NCBI GenBank assembly: GCA_963735495.1
Contig: CAVTLG010000005.1
Span: forward strand, 120,147 to 184,146
Length of the DNA: 64,000 bases
Reading direction: 5' to 3'
DNA from: CAVTLG01 sp963735495
GTDB lineage: Bacteria; Chloroflexota; Ktedonobacteria; Ktedonobacterales; Ktedonobacteraceae
Made by a program: the position numbers and the translations under genes. Below are positions 19,310 through 28,309 of this stretch, one piece after another (position 1 is the stretch's first letter; every line of letters begins with the position of its first letter). A model generated the notes under the pieces. It did no database searches and was not told the origin of the DNA. It saw nothing but the letters and a program-made list of their open reading frames with translations.

Positions 19310-20314
19310 CTAAATGCCAGCGCGACCAATGGCAGTGCGCACATCTTCTTCGCTTGGTGTCAGGTAAATTCCCGTAGTCGAGAGCCGACTATGCCCCAGG
19401 ACTCGTTGGACTTCAGGTAACTGTGCTCCACGCTCCAACATCCGCCGAGCCAAGCTGTGGCGCAGCATGTGGGGAGTCACTGTTTCCAGTTGACGGGCCA
19501 AGTCCTGCAAGAACTGGGTGCGTGTTATGTTCTGCTCGCGTTGGGCCTCGGTCCGCAGTTGTTGTGCAGCAGATTGTCCCAACTGCTGCATCGTTCGTTG
19601 AGCAACACGCTGGGTGATTCCCACTCTCATTGGTTGTCCTTTCATTGTCATCGCGATGCCCACCAACAGCCACTCTCGTTCCTGGTCGCTCCCGATGGCA
19701 GGCACTCCTTCTGGACAACGAATGTCAAGGTAGCGGCGCAGCAAGCGCTGGGCATCCGCATGGAGTGGAACACGACGCGCTTTTCCCGCTTTGCCACTTC
19801 GTATTGTGACAGTTCCACCCTCCAGATCAAGATCACGCAGTTGCAAATCACAGGCTTCCTGCACCCGTAATCCAGCATAAATGAGTAGGGCTAACAATGC
19901 CTCATTCCTCATACGAAGCAGTGGGTGCTTTTCTGCTCGTGCCACGCGAAGCAACGCATCCACTGCTTCAGTGGGCAGGGAGCGCGGCGCAAGTGGGTCG
20001 GTGGGAACGTCTTCTATATCGGTGGCAGGGTTTTCCGTAAGCAGATGCGCAAGCGTTGCCCACTGACAGTAGCCACGTAAGGAAGCCAGGCTACGATTGA
20101 TGGTGGCAGGAGCTGCCCCGTCATCCCGTTGGCGAACGAGTCGCCAGTCGCGGAGATCTTCGTGCCGCAGCAACGCAGGGTCGAACGTCCGTCGTCGCAT
20201 GTGTTCCCACCAGGCAACGAAATGGGTCAGATCTTGGCGGACCACTTTCAGTGTTGCCGGAGCACGCCGCTTCGTGTGTAAGACTTCCAGATAGTCCTCT
20301 ATAGAAGAGTGCAA
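19310..20314 (-). CDS. Tyrosine recombinase (XerC/D-like integrase)
   Basis: A 334-residue tyrosine recombinase with an N-terminal SAM-like core-binding domain and a C-terminal catalytic domain. Catalytic residues visible are Arg150 (YAGLRVQEACDL), Lys175/178 (SGKAGKARRVPL), His282 and Arg285 (TPHMLRHSLARR), His308 (LGHSRLSTT) and Tyr317 (GIYL). About 55 extra residues separate the Lys region from the HxxR motif. It lies directly upstream of the caspase gene on the same strand, with only about 55 bp between its stop and the chosen caspase start, so the two may be co-transcribed. That suggests the recombinase moves or rearranges this immune module, which is inference. Confidence 0.92.
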   Translation of the reverse strand: MHSSIEDYLEVLHTKRRAPATLKVVRQDLTHFVAWWEHMRRRTFDPALLRHEDLRDWRLVRQRDDGAAPATINRSLASLRGYCQWATLAHLLTENPATDIEDVPTDPLAPRSLPTEAVDALLRVARAEKHPLLRMRNEALLALLIYAGLRVQEACDLQLRDLDLEGGTVTIRSGKAGKARRVPLHADAQRLLRRYLDIRCPEGVPAIGSDQEREWLLVGIAMTMKGQPMRVGITQRVAQRTMQQLGQSAAQQLRTEAQREQNITRTQFLQDLARQLETVTPHMLRHSLARRMLERGAQLPEVQRVLGHSRLSTTGIYLTPSEEDVRTAIGRAGI

Positions 20315-20568
20315 ATCAGGCCTCCCTTGCTATTTGATGTTGCTTCCCATTTTACCACAGCTATGCAGATTCTACGACATGCAAAAATAGAGTTGAAGCC
20401 ATCCGATATCTGCATCTTCTCCGACGTGTTTGCCCGATTCCGGCAGTCAACGTGCCGGAGATGAGGGCGTCTCCGACTCGTCGCCTCCTGATTCTTGTGG
20501 AAGCGTTCAGAAATAGAACATTACAGATGTTTCTGAGAAAAGAAAGACTCTACGCTTCCCGCTGTTCC

Positions 20569-23500
20569 CTATTCAGTCTGAGTTGCCTCAAGCTCGGCTG
20601 CTTCCTCACGCTGTCCCAGTGCGTGGAGCAGGGCAATGAGGCGCTCGCGCGTCTCAGTTGTTTGGGGATGATGCGTTCCAATCGCCTGCTCACGAATGGC
20701 CAGAGCGCGGGTATACAAGCTTCTGGCCTCCTCGCTGTTGCCTTGTGCTTCTCGAAGCCTCGCGAAACCAAATATGGTTTCGGCTGTTTCGGGGTGTTGA
20801 GATCCCAGGCCCCGTTCACTAATACCTAACGCGCGCTGATAGAGCGGCTCCGCTTCGGCGTATTTCCCTTGCTCAAGGTAAAGGTCTGCCAGGCTGTTGA
20901 GCGGAGAGATCATCTGAGGATGCTCAAGTCCTAACCGCTGCTCGAAGATGTGTAGCGCACGCTGGAAGAGCGGCTCCGCTTCAGCATACTTCCCTTGCTC
21001 AAGGTAAAGCGCTGCCAGGTTGCTGTATACATAAGCCATATTGGGATGCTCAGGTCCCACCTGCTGCTCGAAGATGTGTAGCGCACGCTGGAAGAGCGGC
21101 TCCGCTTCAGCATACTTCCCTTGCTCTCGGTAGAGAATTGCCAGAGCATTGAGTGAAGTAGCCACCTGGGAATGCTCAGGTCCCACCTGTTGCTCGAAGA
21201 TGTGTAGCACACGCTGGAAGAGCGGCTCCGCTTCAGCATACTTCCCTTGATACATAGCAAGAAGTGCCAGGTTGTTAAGCGGTGCAGCCACCTGGGAATG
21301 CTCAGATCCCACCTGCTGCTCGAAGATGTGCAACGCACGCCGGAAGAGCGGCTCCGCTTCGTCATATTTACCCTGCTCTCGGTAGAGAATTGCCAGAGCA
21401 TTGAGTGAAGTAGCCACCTGGGAATGCTCAGGTCCCACCTGTTGCTCGAAGATGTGCAGCGCACGCTGGAAGAGCGGCTCCGCTTCAGCATACTTCCCTT
21501 GATCCATATAGAGGATGGCTAGATTATTGAGCGGAGATGCCACCTGGGAATGCTCAGATCCCACCTGCTGCTCGAAGATGTGCAGCGCACGCTGGAAGAG
21601 CGGCTCCGCTTCAGCATATTTACCCTGCTCTCGGTAGAGAATTGCCAGAGCATTGAGTGAAGTAGCCACCTGGGAATGCTCAGATCCCACCTGTTGCTCG
21701 AAGATGTGCAGCGCACGCTGGAAGAGCGGCTCCGCTTCAGCATAGTGCGCACGAGCCTGGAGGTAGGACGCCGTTTCGTAAAGTAAACGCCCTGCTTCCT
21801 CGTCGATCATCTGATACTGCTCGATGACGTGCGTTGCTACCAATGCTTGTGGAAGCAGACGTTCGCACTGGGGCCAGGTGCCCTGCTCTACATGTGGAAA
21901 CGCAGCATTGACTGCGAATATTGCCCGCTCTGCCCACGTGCGCCTTTCTGCTTCATTCTGCATGTCTTGGAGCACGGCTTGGACTAATCGATGAATCGAG
22001 AGGGTTTTCTTTGTCGGGTCGCGTCTTATGAGAGAATAAGCTCGTAGAGCTTCAATTGCCTCATTGAGCTGTAATGGATCTGCTGCAACAGGAGAGAGCA
22101 CTGGTCCAAGAGATGATATGTCTGCTGTAAGGATTTCTTCAGGGATCATGTCAGGAGCGAGAAACGCACAGAAGCGTAATAATTCTCCAGCAATATTACT
22201 CCGCTGTTGCACTTTTTGAAAGTTCAGCCTGAATGTGGTAGCGACAGATGCAGGATGGTCAGTAAATGTGTTCTCCCCTGTTCGCCTTTGAAGAAGTTGA
22301 CTCTGATATGTTTGAAACAATGCAATATACTCGGCAAAACTACACGGCGTTTCCAAAATGTAGGCACCTGCTTGGTCAAGCGCAAGAGGTAAGTTGCCTA
22401 GGAGTTGCGTAACGGCTCGGGCCTCTTCAATATCCTGCTCAGAAGCCTCTTCTAGAGATCCCTCGATGGGAAGTACTTTTGCCCGCTTGAGCAAAAAGAG
22501 AAGGGCATCGTTTTCTGGAAAAGTATCTAGCTCAAGCGCTTGCGCAATTGGTTCTGTCACCTGCCGGCGGGTGGTGAGGAGAACCGATCCCTGCCCATCA
22601 ACTGGAACAAATTGGGGAAGGAGGTGGAGATCTTCTAGATTATCGAAGATGAGCAGCCAGCCCGTATGTTTTCGTAACCAGCGCAGAACGGCCTGTACAA
22701 CGACTTCCCGATCCGTCTCTTTGCGTTCAGGCAAGTGCAACACGTCCGCGAGCAGAACATATGATGTGAACAGCGACTCTTCAGTATCTGCATTCACCCA
22801 AAAGATATCATGGTAGCTTTTCTGATACTGATACGCATATTCCAGGGCCAGCTGGGTTTTGCCAATGCCACCAAGGCCACTGATCGCTTGTGTCAGCGCA
22901 ACCTGTTTCTCTGTCGTCAGCAGGGTATGGAGGGTTTTCAACTGAGCACGGCGACCAATGAAATAAGGATTACGCGCAGAAGGAACATGCCAAATTGGCG
23001 CTTCCTTCTCCTCTATAGCAGAGGCAGTGTCCACCATCAACTCATCAGGAATATGGATAGAGACGTTTGTGCTGTCGGTCATCTCCGAATCCGAGATCGT
23101 ACTGATATCCGGTCGCTGAATGATAACTTGGACTAAACCTCCCGGCAGATTCGTGATCTCCGGCAATGGTAGACCATATTTCTGAAACTCTGCCATTATA
23201 ATTTCAAATCCGTGTGCAATTCCTTCAGCCCAACGTTGAGCAACCAACACATCAAGAAGTTCGGGGTTACGCGGGTGTGATTCTCTGTAGGAGAAAGGCG
23301 AATCGCTTTCGGCAATCGCCGAGTTGAGCCTGCCAGGATTTGTGATTAGAACTTGCTTAGGGGTAATTTTGATTTGTATGCTCTCATTTGCTTCGTAATC
23401 CCGATGGAGGACGGCATTTACCACGAGTTCCTGTAGTGCCTTCTCTGAAATTTCACAACGATCAATGCGTTGACCCACCTCCACATCCTCTCTGATGGTT

Positions 23501-24690
23501 CGTAGATTACTAATTAGCCATTGAATTGCTTTCTCAACTTGTTCGCCTAGAAACCCTTCAATGGTGTCTCTGCTATAAACACTGTTATCTAATGTCCTTA
23601 ATGTTACGCGGATTACTGCTGGAGGAATATAGCGATTTGGAAACTTATGAAAAGCCAACACGGCTGATCGCCGTGGTGTCCCTATGCTCGAAGCCAGACC
23701 AAGGCGTTTGCAAAGCTCAGTGACGTTTCCTAAAGGAAGTCGACTGAACCCCTGCTGTTTTCGAGCATACGCTAGAATTTCTTCTTCATCAAAGTCGCCA
23801 ATTTCTACACCAGAACAATATTGTCGTAAAAAAGGTTCATGAGCGTGAAGAGCATGCTCTTCACGCTGCTGCCGCTCTTCCAAGGATGTCGTAAGTGTAT
23901 ATCCTCGCCTGCGCTCAGTAAACCAGACCTCATCATCATCTGCTATGTCCCGCTCGCTGAGCAGTCGAGGAAGAGGAATTTGTCTATCTGGCTCCAACTC
24001 CTCATTAATTCTGTCTCGCGCTCCTGGCAGCCAGTGAAGAACATCAGAAAGTGAGAGCGCACCATCTCTAGAGACCGTTGTAAAGTATTCACTGCACGCA
24101 GCAGCTAAAGCCCACGAGAGGAAACCAGCACCTCTATCGTGGTAGAGTTCAAGGGTATCCAACTCACGAGTTGGTTTGTGAGGAGCGCAGGCAGAGAGGA
24201 TCGCGCTGACGCTTCCTTTAATATCCTGTAAAGCTATCTCCAATTCTTGCTCCCCTCTCCATGCGCCACCAGCATGGGCGATACTCGCGTGACAGCAATC
24301 AAGGACTAAGAGTTTATGTTTAGCATTACACTGGTCTAATATATCTTTGATTTGGTTGATATTAATAGCTGTAGATAAAAGAGGTCTGGGACTAACTTGC
24401 GTGGTATTACAAATAAGATAGAGATGCCCACCCCAGACTTTGCCGTGCCCCGAGAAATGCACCATCAGCAGGTCTGAACGTTCACAAGATGTCGCAAGGC
24501 GTTCTAGATCCGTGAGTACATTAGATGGGTTAGTAGCAATAGTGCTTTTTACGTCACTAAACTCACACGGGTAATCACCGAACGCTCTTTGCAAGTGCTC
24601 TATATCCTTCTCAGCATATTGGAGAGGCGTGATATTTTGGTGTTCAGGCCCATTTGCTCCGATCAGGTAGGCATAGCGCTTCTGCGGCAT
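20569..24690 (-). CDS. Caspase / HATPase-like / NB-ARC / TPR fusion protein
   Basis: A 1373-residue protein joining a protease, a switch and a sensor. Residues 1-260: caspase-like domain with HFSGHGK (His82) and LDCCHAS (Cys133). Residues about 300-525: a region like the C-terminal part of AlbA_2/RecG-like regulators, with ALQELVVNAVLHRDYEANE and LITNPGRL (HATPase_c_4 type). Residues about 570-930: NB-ARC with GRRAQLKTL, P-loop GLGGIGKT (605-612), LLIFDNLEDL and LLTTRR. Residues about 983-1370: nine 42-residue kinesin-light-chain-type TPR units (KYAEAEPLFQRALHIFEQQ). Inference: ligand binding by the TPRs releases the ATPase and activates the protease, a single-chain inflammasome-like device. 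The start overlaps the preceding stop codon (TAATG), so it is translationally coupled to the membrane protein gene. Confidence 0.9.
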   Translation of the reverse strand: MPQKRYAYLIGANGPEHQNITPLQYAEKDIEHLQRAFGDYPCEFSDVKSTIATNPSNVLTDLERLATSCERSDLLMVHFSGHGKVWGGHLYLICNTTQVSPRPLLSTAININQIKDILDQCNAKHKLLVLDCCHASIAHAGGAWRGEQELEIALQDIKGSVSAILSACAPHKPTRELDTLELYHDRGAGFLSWALAAACSEYFTTVSRDGALSLSDVLHWLPGARDRINEELEPDRQIPLPRLLSERDIADDDEVWFTERRRGYTLTTSLEERQQREEHALHAHEPFLRQYCSGVEIGDFDEEEILAYARKQQGFSRLPLGNVTELCKRLGLASSIGTPRRSAVLAFHKFPNRYIPPAVIRVTLRTLDNSVYSRDTIEGFLGEQVEKAIQWLISNLRTIREDVEVGQRIDRCEISEKALQELVVNAVLHRDYEANESIQIKITPKQVLITNPGRLNSAIAESDSPFSYRESHPRNPELLDVLVAQRWAEGIAHGFEIIMAEFQKYGLPLPEITNLPGGLVQVIIQRPDISTISDSEMTDSTNVSIHIPDELMVDTASAIEEKEAPIWHVPSARNPYFIGRRAQLKTLHTLLTTEKQVALTQAISGLGGIGKTQLALEYAYQYQKSYHDIFWVNADTEESLFTSYVLLADVLHLPERKETDREVVVQAVLRWLRKHTGWLLIFDNLEDLHLLPQFVPVDGQGSVLLTTRRQVTEPIAQALELDTFPENDALLFLLKRAKVLPIEGSLEEASEQDIEEARAVTQLLGNLPLALDQAGAYILETPCSFAEYIALFQTYQSQLLQRRTGENTFTDHPASVATTFRLNFQKVQQRSNIAGELLRFCAFLAPDMIPEEILTADISSLGPVLSPVAADPLQLNEAIEALRAYSLIRRDPTKKTLSIHRLVQAVLQDMQNEAERRTWAERAIFAVNAAFPHVEQGTWPQCERLLPQALVATHVIEQYQMIDEEAGRLLYETASYLQARAHYAEAEPLFQRALHIFEQQVGSEHSQVATSLNALAILYREQGKYAEAEPLFQRALHIFEQQVGSEHSQVASPLNNLAILYMDQGKYAEAEPLFQRALHIFEQQVGPEHSQVATSLNALAILYREQGKYDEAEPLFRRALHIFEQQVGSEHSQVAAPLNNLALLAMYQGKYAEAEPLFQRVLHIFEQQVGPEHSQVATSLNALAILYREQGKYAEAEPLFQRALHIFEQQVGPEHPNMAYVYSNLAALYLEQGKYAEAEPLFQRALHIFEQRLGLEHPQMISPLNSLADLYLEQGKYAEAEPLYQRALGISERGLGSQHPETAETIFGFARLREAQGNSEEARSLYTRALAIREQAIGTHHPQTTETRERLIALLHALGQREEAAELEATQTE
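20863..21744. repeat. Seven near-identical 126-bp tandem repeats in the TPR coding region
   Basis: Units of 126 bp encode the first seven 42-residue TPR units of the caspase/NB-ARC protein and are almost identical at the DNA level (for example cgctggaagagcggctccgc recurs in nearly every unit). Units 8 and 9, nearer the C-terminus, are more diverged. Such DNA identity implies recent expansion or gene conversion, and copy number may vary between strains. Confidence 0.9.
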
Positions 24691-25118
24691 TAGCGGCTCG
24701 TCTGATTCGGATCGTTGCTACTTCCTGAACTTGGTAGTTCTGGTTTCTGTGGCATTTGAGAGTGTTGTATCTGCTGATTGTATTCTCTCTTCGTGTAAAT
24801 ATGGATGCGACGGATAGTAACAGTGCCATCAGGATGATGGCTTTCTGTTTCTTCTTGCAAAATCTCTGTCGTATCGGGCTTGTACTGGTTGAGAATCCGT
24901 ACGACGAGAGGCGTGAGAGCAGCAATAAGGCCAGTTGTAGCAACAATAACGGTCACAATATCCTTACTCCCGCCAGGGGCAGCAGGATCAGACATCACTT
25001 CCAACCGAACAGAAGGAAATTCTTCCTGTATTTCCCTATAAAGGTCTATCCGTTGTCGCTCGATAAGCTCTTGTACTTTAGGGGAAAGATCCAGGATAAC
25101 GTTGGTAGTGCTAGCCAT
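24690..25118 (-). CDS. Small membrane-anchored partner of the caspase/NB-ARC protein
   Basis: About 142 residues from the ATG at 25118 (TTGGGAGGTTTGCGC upstream); a longer frame reaches 25211 but lacks such a site. The N-terminal 60 residues are soluble (LSPKVQELIERQRIDLYREI). One membrane helix follows (KDIVTVIVATTGLIAALTPL, about 72-91), then a charged tail with VTIRRIHIYTKREYNQQ. The layout recalls the EACC1-type constant component of ternary conflict systems, but that is an impression, not a demonstrated match. Its stop overlaps the start of the caspase/NB-ARC gene, so the two form an operon. It could tether the protease complex to the membrane. Confidence 0.6.
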   Translation of the reverse strand: MASTTNVILDLSPKVQELIERQRIDLYREIQEEFPSVRLEVMSDPAAPGGSKDIVTVIVATTGLIAALTPLVVRILNQYKPDTTEILQEETESHHPDGTVTIRRIHIYTKREYNQQIQHSQMPQKPELPSSGSSNDPNQTSR

Positions 25119-25430
25119 GCGCAAACCTCCCAAAGATATGTCTTCATAAACTGATGTTTTGGGATCGGCTGCTCCAGATAGTAAAAAGCATTTGTGCCTA
25201 TCTCTTGGCAAGATCCCTCAGCTTTGTCGTTATTTACACGTCTTTCGCAATGAGTTTACAGATCTCGATTATAGCCCACCTTGGTTATCGATGCAACTCA
25301 AGCAAACAAAGAAACAAAGTCCATAGCTCTGCCGCGAAGAAGAGCTTCTCTTTCTCTTCTTAATCGTCTCTGAGCGAGAAACCAATTTCATCAACTTGGT
25401 GGCATTTATCGCCTATTTGACTCGCTTCTC

Positions 25431-25841
25431 TCATCGACGAGGGAATTCCGTCACATTGTCAACGGATCGTACCGTGCTTGTACGCAATCGCTCATTCTCC
25501 AGGGTGAGTGCTTGAACCTGCTGCGCCAGGAGTGTCACAGTCGCTTGCAAACCAGCGATGATCTGATTCTTTTCGGCGGTCACCTGAGCGAGACGACGTT
25601 CCAGTTCTCGGTTTTGATCATGCAGCCCTGGAAGCTTCTCTGGTGTTTCCTGGAGCGCGATCATACGGTTATGAAACTCAATCAGCACAGCCTCTGCCCG
25701 ATTGGCCGTCGCTCGACTGACTCCAGCTTCTTTGGCCAGGTTACTCACGGTGAATTGTCCATTGGTGCGCTGTGACGTTCCGTTACACAGACGATCCATC
25801 GCTGCCCGGAGCTTGTGCTCTGTTGTCAGGCTCACCGCCAT
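25431..25841 (-). CDS. Tn554-type accessory protein (HTH plus coiled coil, DUF6262-like)
   Basis: A 136-residue protein with an N-terminal helix-turn-helix (FTVSNLAKEAGVSRATANRAE, about 29-49) followed by a coiled coil (LHDQNRELERRLAQVTAEKN to LTLENERLR). This matches the accessory protein that follows the integrases in Tn554-like transposons. Its 5' end overlaps the end of the upstream gene by about 59 bp, typical of tightly coupled transposon genes. A second member of the family lies at 62579-63055. Without an intact integrase it is probably inactive. Confidence 0.65.
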   Translation of the reverse strand: MAVSLTTEHKLRAAMDRLCNGTSQRTNGQFTVSNLAKEAGVSRATANRAEAVLIEFHNRMIALQETPEKLPGLHDQNRELERRLAQVTAEKNQIIAGLQATVTLLAQQVQALTLENERLRTSTVRSVDNVTEFPRR

Positions 25842-26348
25842 CGTTCCCTCCTTTTAAAGGGGCAATCACCCGCGAAAAATCCGCTATTTGCTGCTCGATA
25901 ACCGTGCGTTGCAAGACGGGCAGACGCCGTTGGCTCAGGTGCTCTTTGGCCGTCGCAAGCGCATGTTCCCAGGCAGGCAGATGTCGCTCGGTAATGCGCG
26001 AATTGGGACAGCGGTCAGGATGACATTGGGCGATCAGCGGCGTTTCGCTCTTGACGGCTTTCAGGCAGTGAGCCACCGCCGGGTCGAAAAAGCAATCATT
26101 GAGGAGCCCTGGATAGAGCGTGCGACCTAAATGCAGTAACATCGCCCGCACCCGTGCTCGATCAACGATGTGGCCAGGAAAATCGCCCAATTCCTGTTGC
26201 ACCTGGGCAAAGATGCGCCCAACGTGCGCAGATCCTGGTCCGGTCGCTTTCACCCCGTGACAATACTCCTCATACCGGTCCACAATGTCTTCCATCTGTT
26301 GTAACTGGCGCTCTGCCTCAATCTCGCTGCGAAATCCTGACGCTGATT
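25783..26348 (-). pseudogene. C-terminal remnant of a Tn554-type transposon protein
   Basis: The frame carries SASGFRSEIEAERQLQQMED, a helical stretch, then LIAQCHPDRCPNSRITERHLPAW, a Cys/His cluster I associate with the C-terminal part of large integrases of Tn554-like transposons. The upstream part, with any recombinase active site, is gone because ISL3 copy B begins at 26349; the first residues of the open frame are encoded by the IS end. It overlaps the accessory gene downstream. Confidence 0.55.
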
Positions 26349-28206
26349 GATTGTTACGCAACTTTGCTGATCGGCTATGTGGTATACTAGAGAGTTGAAC
26401 ATTTTTTCTTCCCACAAACGTTTTCGAGGACGACTATTCTCCTATGATCATTTTTCCCGACCTTCCAGACGTCGAAGTGGAAGGGATAGAGGTTGCAGAA
26501 GAGATCACGCTGACCCTGCGTACGGTCTCTCCAACAGCGTTGTGTCCTTCCTGTGGAACCGCATCATCCCGCATCCAGAGCCGCTATACACGAACGTTGC
26601 GCGATCTTCCCTCCGTCGGGCGTCCCATTCGCCTTGTCATGCAGGTGCGTCGTTTTTTCTGTAAGAAGAGGACTTGTGCGCAAAAAATCTTTGTCGAACG
26701 GCTCCCAGAACTCTGCTATCCACACGCTCAACGCACCAAGCGACTGCAAAAAGCGCTCTGTCAGCTAGGACTGACCACAGGGGGTCAAGCAGGGGCAGAC
26801 CTGGGCAGCGAGTTGGGCATGAGTGGCAGTCGCGATACCATCTTGCGGCTGCTTCGCCAATCGGAACAGCCTGCCCAACAAGAGCCACGTGTCATTGGTC
26901 TCGACGATTGGGCGTGGAAACGTAGGCAGCGTTATGGCACCCTGATCTGTGATCTAGAGCGAGGTCGGCCCATTGACGTCCTTGCCGACCGCACCGTGGA
27001 GACCGTCTCGGCTTGGTTAAAGAAGCATCCCTCCATTGACACCATCAGCCGCGATGGCTCCTCAGAGTATGCCTCAGCGATGAAGAAAGGCGCTCCCCAA
27101 GCCAGAGAAGTGAGCGATCGGTGGCATCTCGTGAAGAACCTAGCCGGATGTGTCTCGGTTCTGCTTACCTCCTGTCTTGCCGAGCTTCTTCGTGCAGAAA
27201 CAGCGAAAGAGGCTAAAGAAGGGCGAGAGGAGCCATGCCCACACAAGCAACAGGGACATCCAAGGACGAGAGCCGAAAGACAGGCGCAGCAGGCTCGTCA
27301 AGCCGAGCGCCAAGCTCGTTATCAGCAGATCACGGCTTTGTGCCAGCAAGGGATGAAGAGCGCTGAGATTGCTGCAGCGCTCGGCATGGCGGAGCGAACC
27401 GTTCGTCACTGGCTCAGTCAGAGAGGCATCCCCTATTCTGGTGCACGTAAACCTCGCTCCAGTCCCCTTGACCCGTACAAGACCTATCTCCTTGAGCGTT
27501 GGCACCAGGGTTGTCGGTCGGGAGCGCAATTGGAAAGAGAATTGAGGGCCAAAGGCTACAAAGGGTCACAAAAGGCGATCTATCGCTGTTTGGCGAGCCT
27601 GGAGCTCTTTGTGAGTTCTCCTTCCAGGCGCTCTGGCGCACAAAGTCGGGAGGCGACCAAGAGCCAGCCCAATCCCCTCCTGGCTCTCTCTGCTTCCCAA
27701 GCCATCTGGCTCTTTTTCCGCAAAGAGAAAGATTTGAAAGCAGAGGAACAGGAGAACCTCCGGCTGTTAAGGCAGGCAAGCCCGGATTTAGAAACAGCCT
27801 ATCAGCTGGTCAAAGAGTTTCTGCACATGGTGCGTGAGCTCACCGGAGAACGACTTGAGGAGTGGCTTGGCAACGTGGAAGCAAGTCATCTCCAAGCCTT
27901 CCAGCCCTTCGTGACCGGTGTGCAACAAGACAAAGATGCTGTTCTTGCAGGATTAACTTTGCCTTGGAGCAATGGACCTTTAGAGGGCAATGTAAACCGT
28001 TTAAAGCTCATTAAACGAAGTATGTATGGTCAAGCCGATCTCAATCTTCTCAAGCTTCGCGTGCTTCACCAGAGTCCGAAGAGTCTGGAAAGAAAGAAGA
28101 AGAAGCAAACACAACAGAAAGATCCTCTCGAAATATCTAGGGGAAGGAAAAAGAACACAAACTCTCAGGTTACCACACATGGGATCAGCAAAGTTGCGTA
28201 ACAATC
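26349..28206. mobile_element. ISL3-family insertion sequence, copy B
   Basis: This 1858-bp element has the same GATTGTTACGCAACTTTGCT ends as copy A, but in opposite orientation. It truncates a Tn554-type gene on its left and abuts another ISL3 element (28214) on its right. The 8-bp flanks (cgctgatt and aatgattg) do not match. Confidence 0.9.
26444..28201 (+). CDS. ISL3-family transposase (copy B)
   Basis: A 585-residue protein that is almost identical to the copy A product; the visible difference is Glu for Lys in KDLKAEEQEN. All parts are intact: the N-terminal zinc cluster, the DDE core from GLDDWAWKRRQ, the internal HTH and the LKLIKRSMYG tail. The identity and intact frames imply that A and B arose from one recent event. 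As an inverted pair they could recombine to flip the 15 kb between them, or act together as a composite transposon. Confidence 0.95.
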   Translation: MIIFPDLPDVEVEGIEVAEEITLTLRTVSPTALCPSCGTASSRIQSRYTRTLRDLPSVGRPIRLVMQVRRFFCKKRTCAQKIFVERLPELCYPHAQRTKRLQKALCQLGLTTGGQAGADLGSELGMSGSRDTILRLLRQSEQPAQQEPRVIGLDDWAWKRRQRYGTLICDLERGRPIDVLADRTVETVSAWLKKHPSIDTISRDGSSEYASAMKKGAPQAREVSDRWHLVKNLAGCVSVLLTSCLAELLRAETAKEAKEGREEPCPHKQQGHPRTRAERQAQQARQAERQARYQQITALCQQGMKSAEIAAALGMAERTVRHWLSQRGIPYSGARKPRSSPLDPYKTYLLERWHQGCRSGAQLERELRAKGYKGSQKAIYRCLASLELFVSSPSRRSGAQSREATKSQPNPLLALSASQAIWLFFRKEKDLKAEEQENLRLLRQASPDLETAYQLVKEFLHMVRELTGERLEEWLGNVEASHLQAFQPFVTGVQQDKDAVLAGLTLPWSNGPLEGNVNRLKLIKRSMYGQADLNLLKLRVLHQSPKSLERKKKKQTQQKDPLEISRGRKKNTNSQVTTHGISKVA

Positions 28207-28309
28207 AATGATTGGATCTCCACCGCATTTGGTGCAGGATGAGCTTGGTGGAATAGAGTTATAAGAAATTTTGTTCTAAGCAAAGAAAAGCTTTTGGAAG
28301 GATGGTAAG

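Noticed and set aside
20863..21744. Regular 126-bp repeats that could suggest a CRISPR-like or satellite array
   Set aside because: The repeats are in frame with no spacer sequences and code for TPR units of one protein.
24690..25118. Firm assignment of the small membrane protein to EACC1
   Set aside because: The layout (soluble part, one helix, charged tail) is similar, but no specific conserved residues could be matched from memory.
26341..28214. Target-site duplications for ISL3 copy B
   Set aside because: The flanking octamers cgctgatt and aatgattg share TGATT but at different offsets, so no duplication can be claimed.
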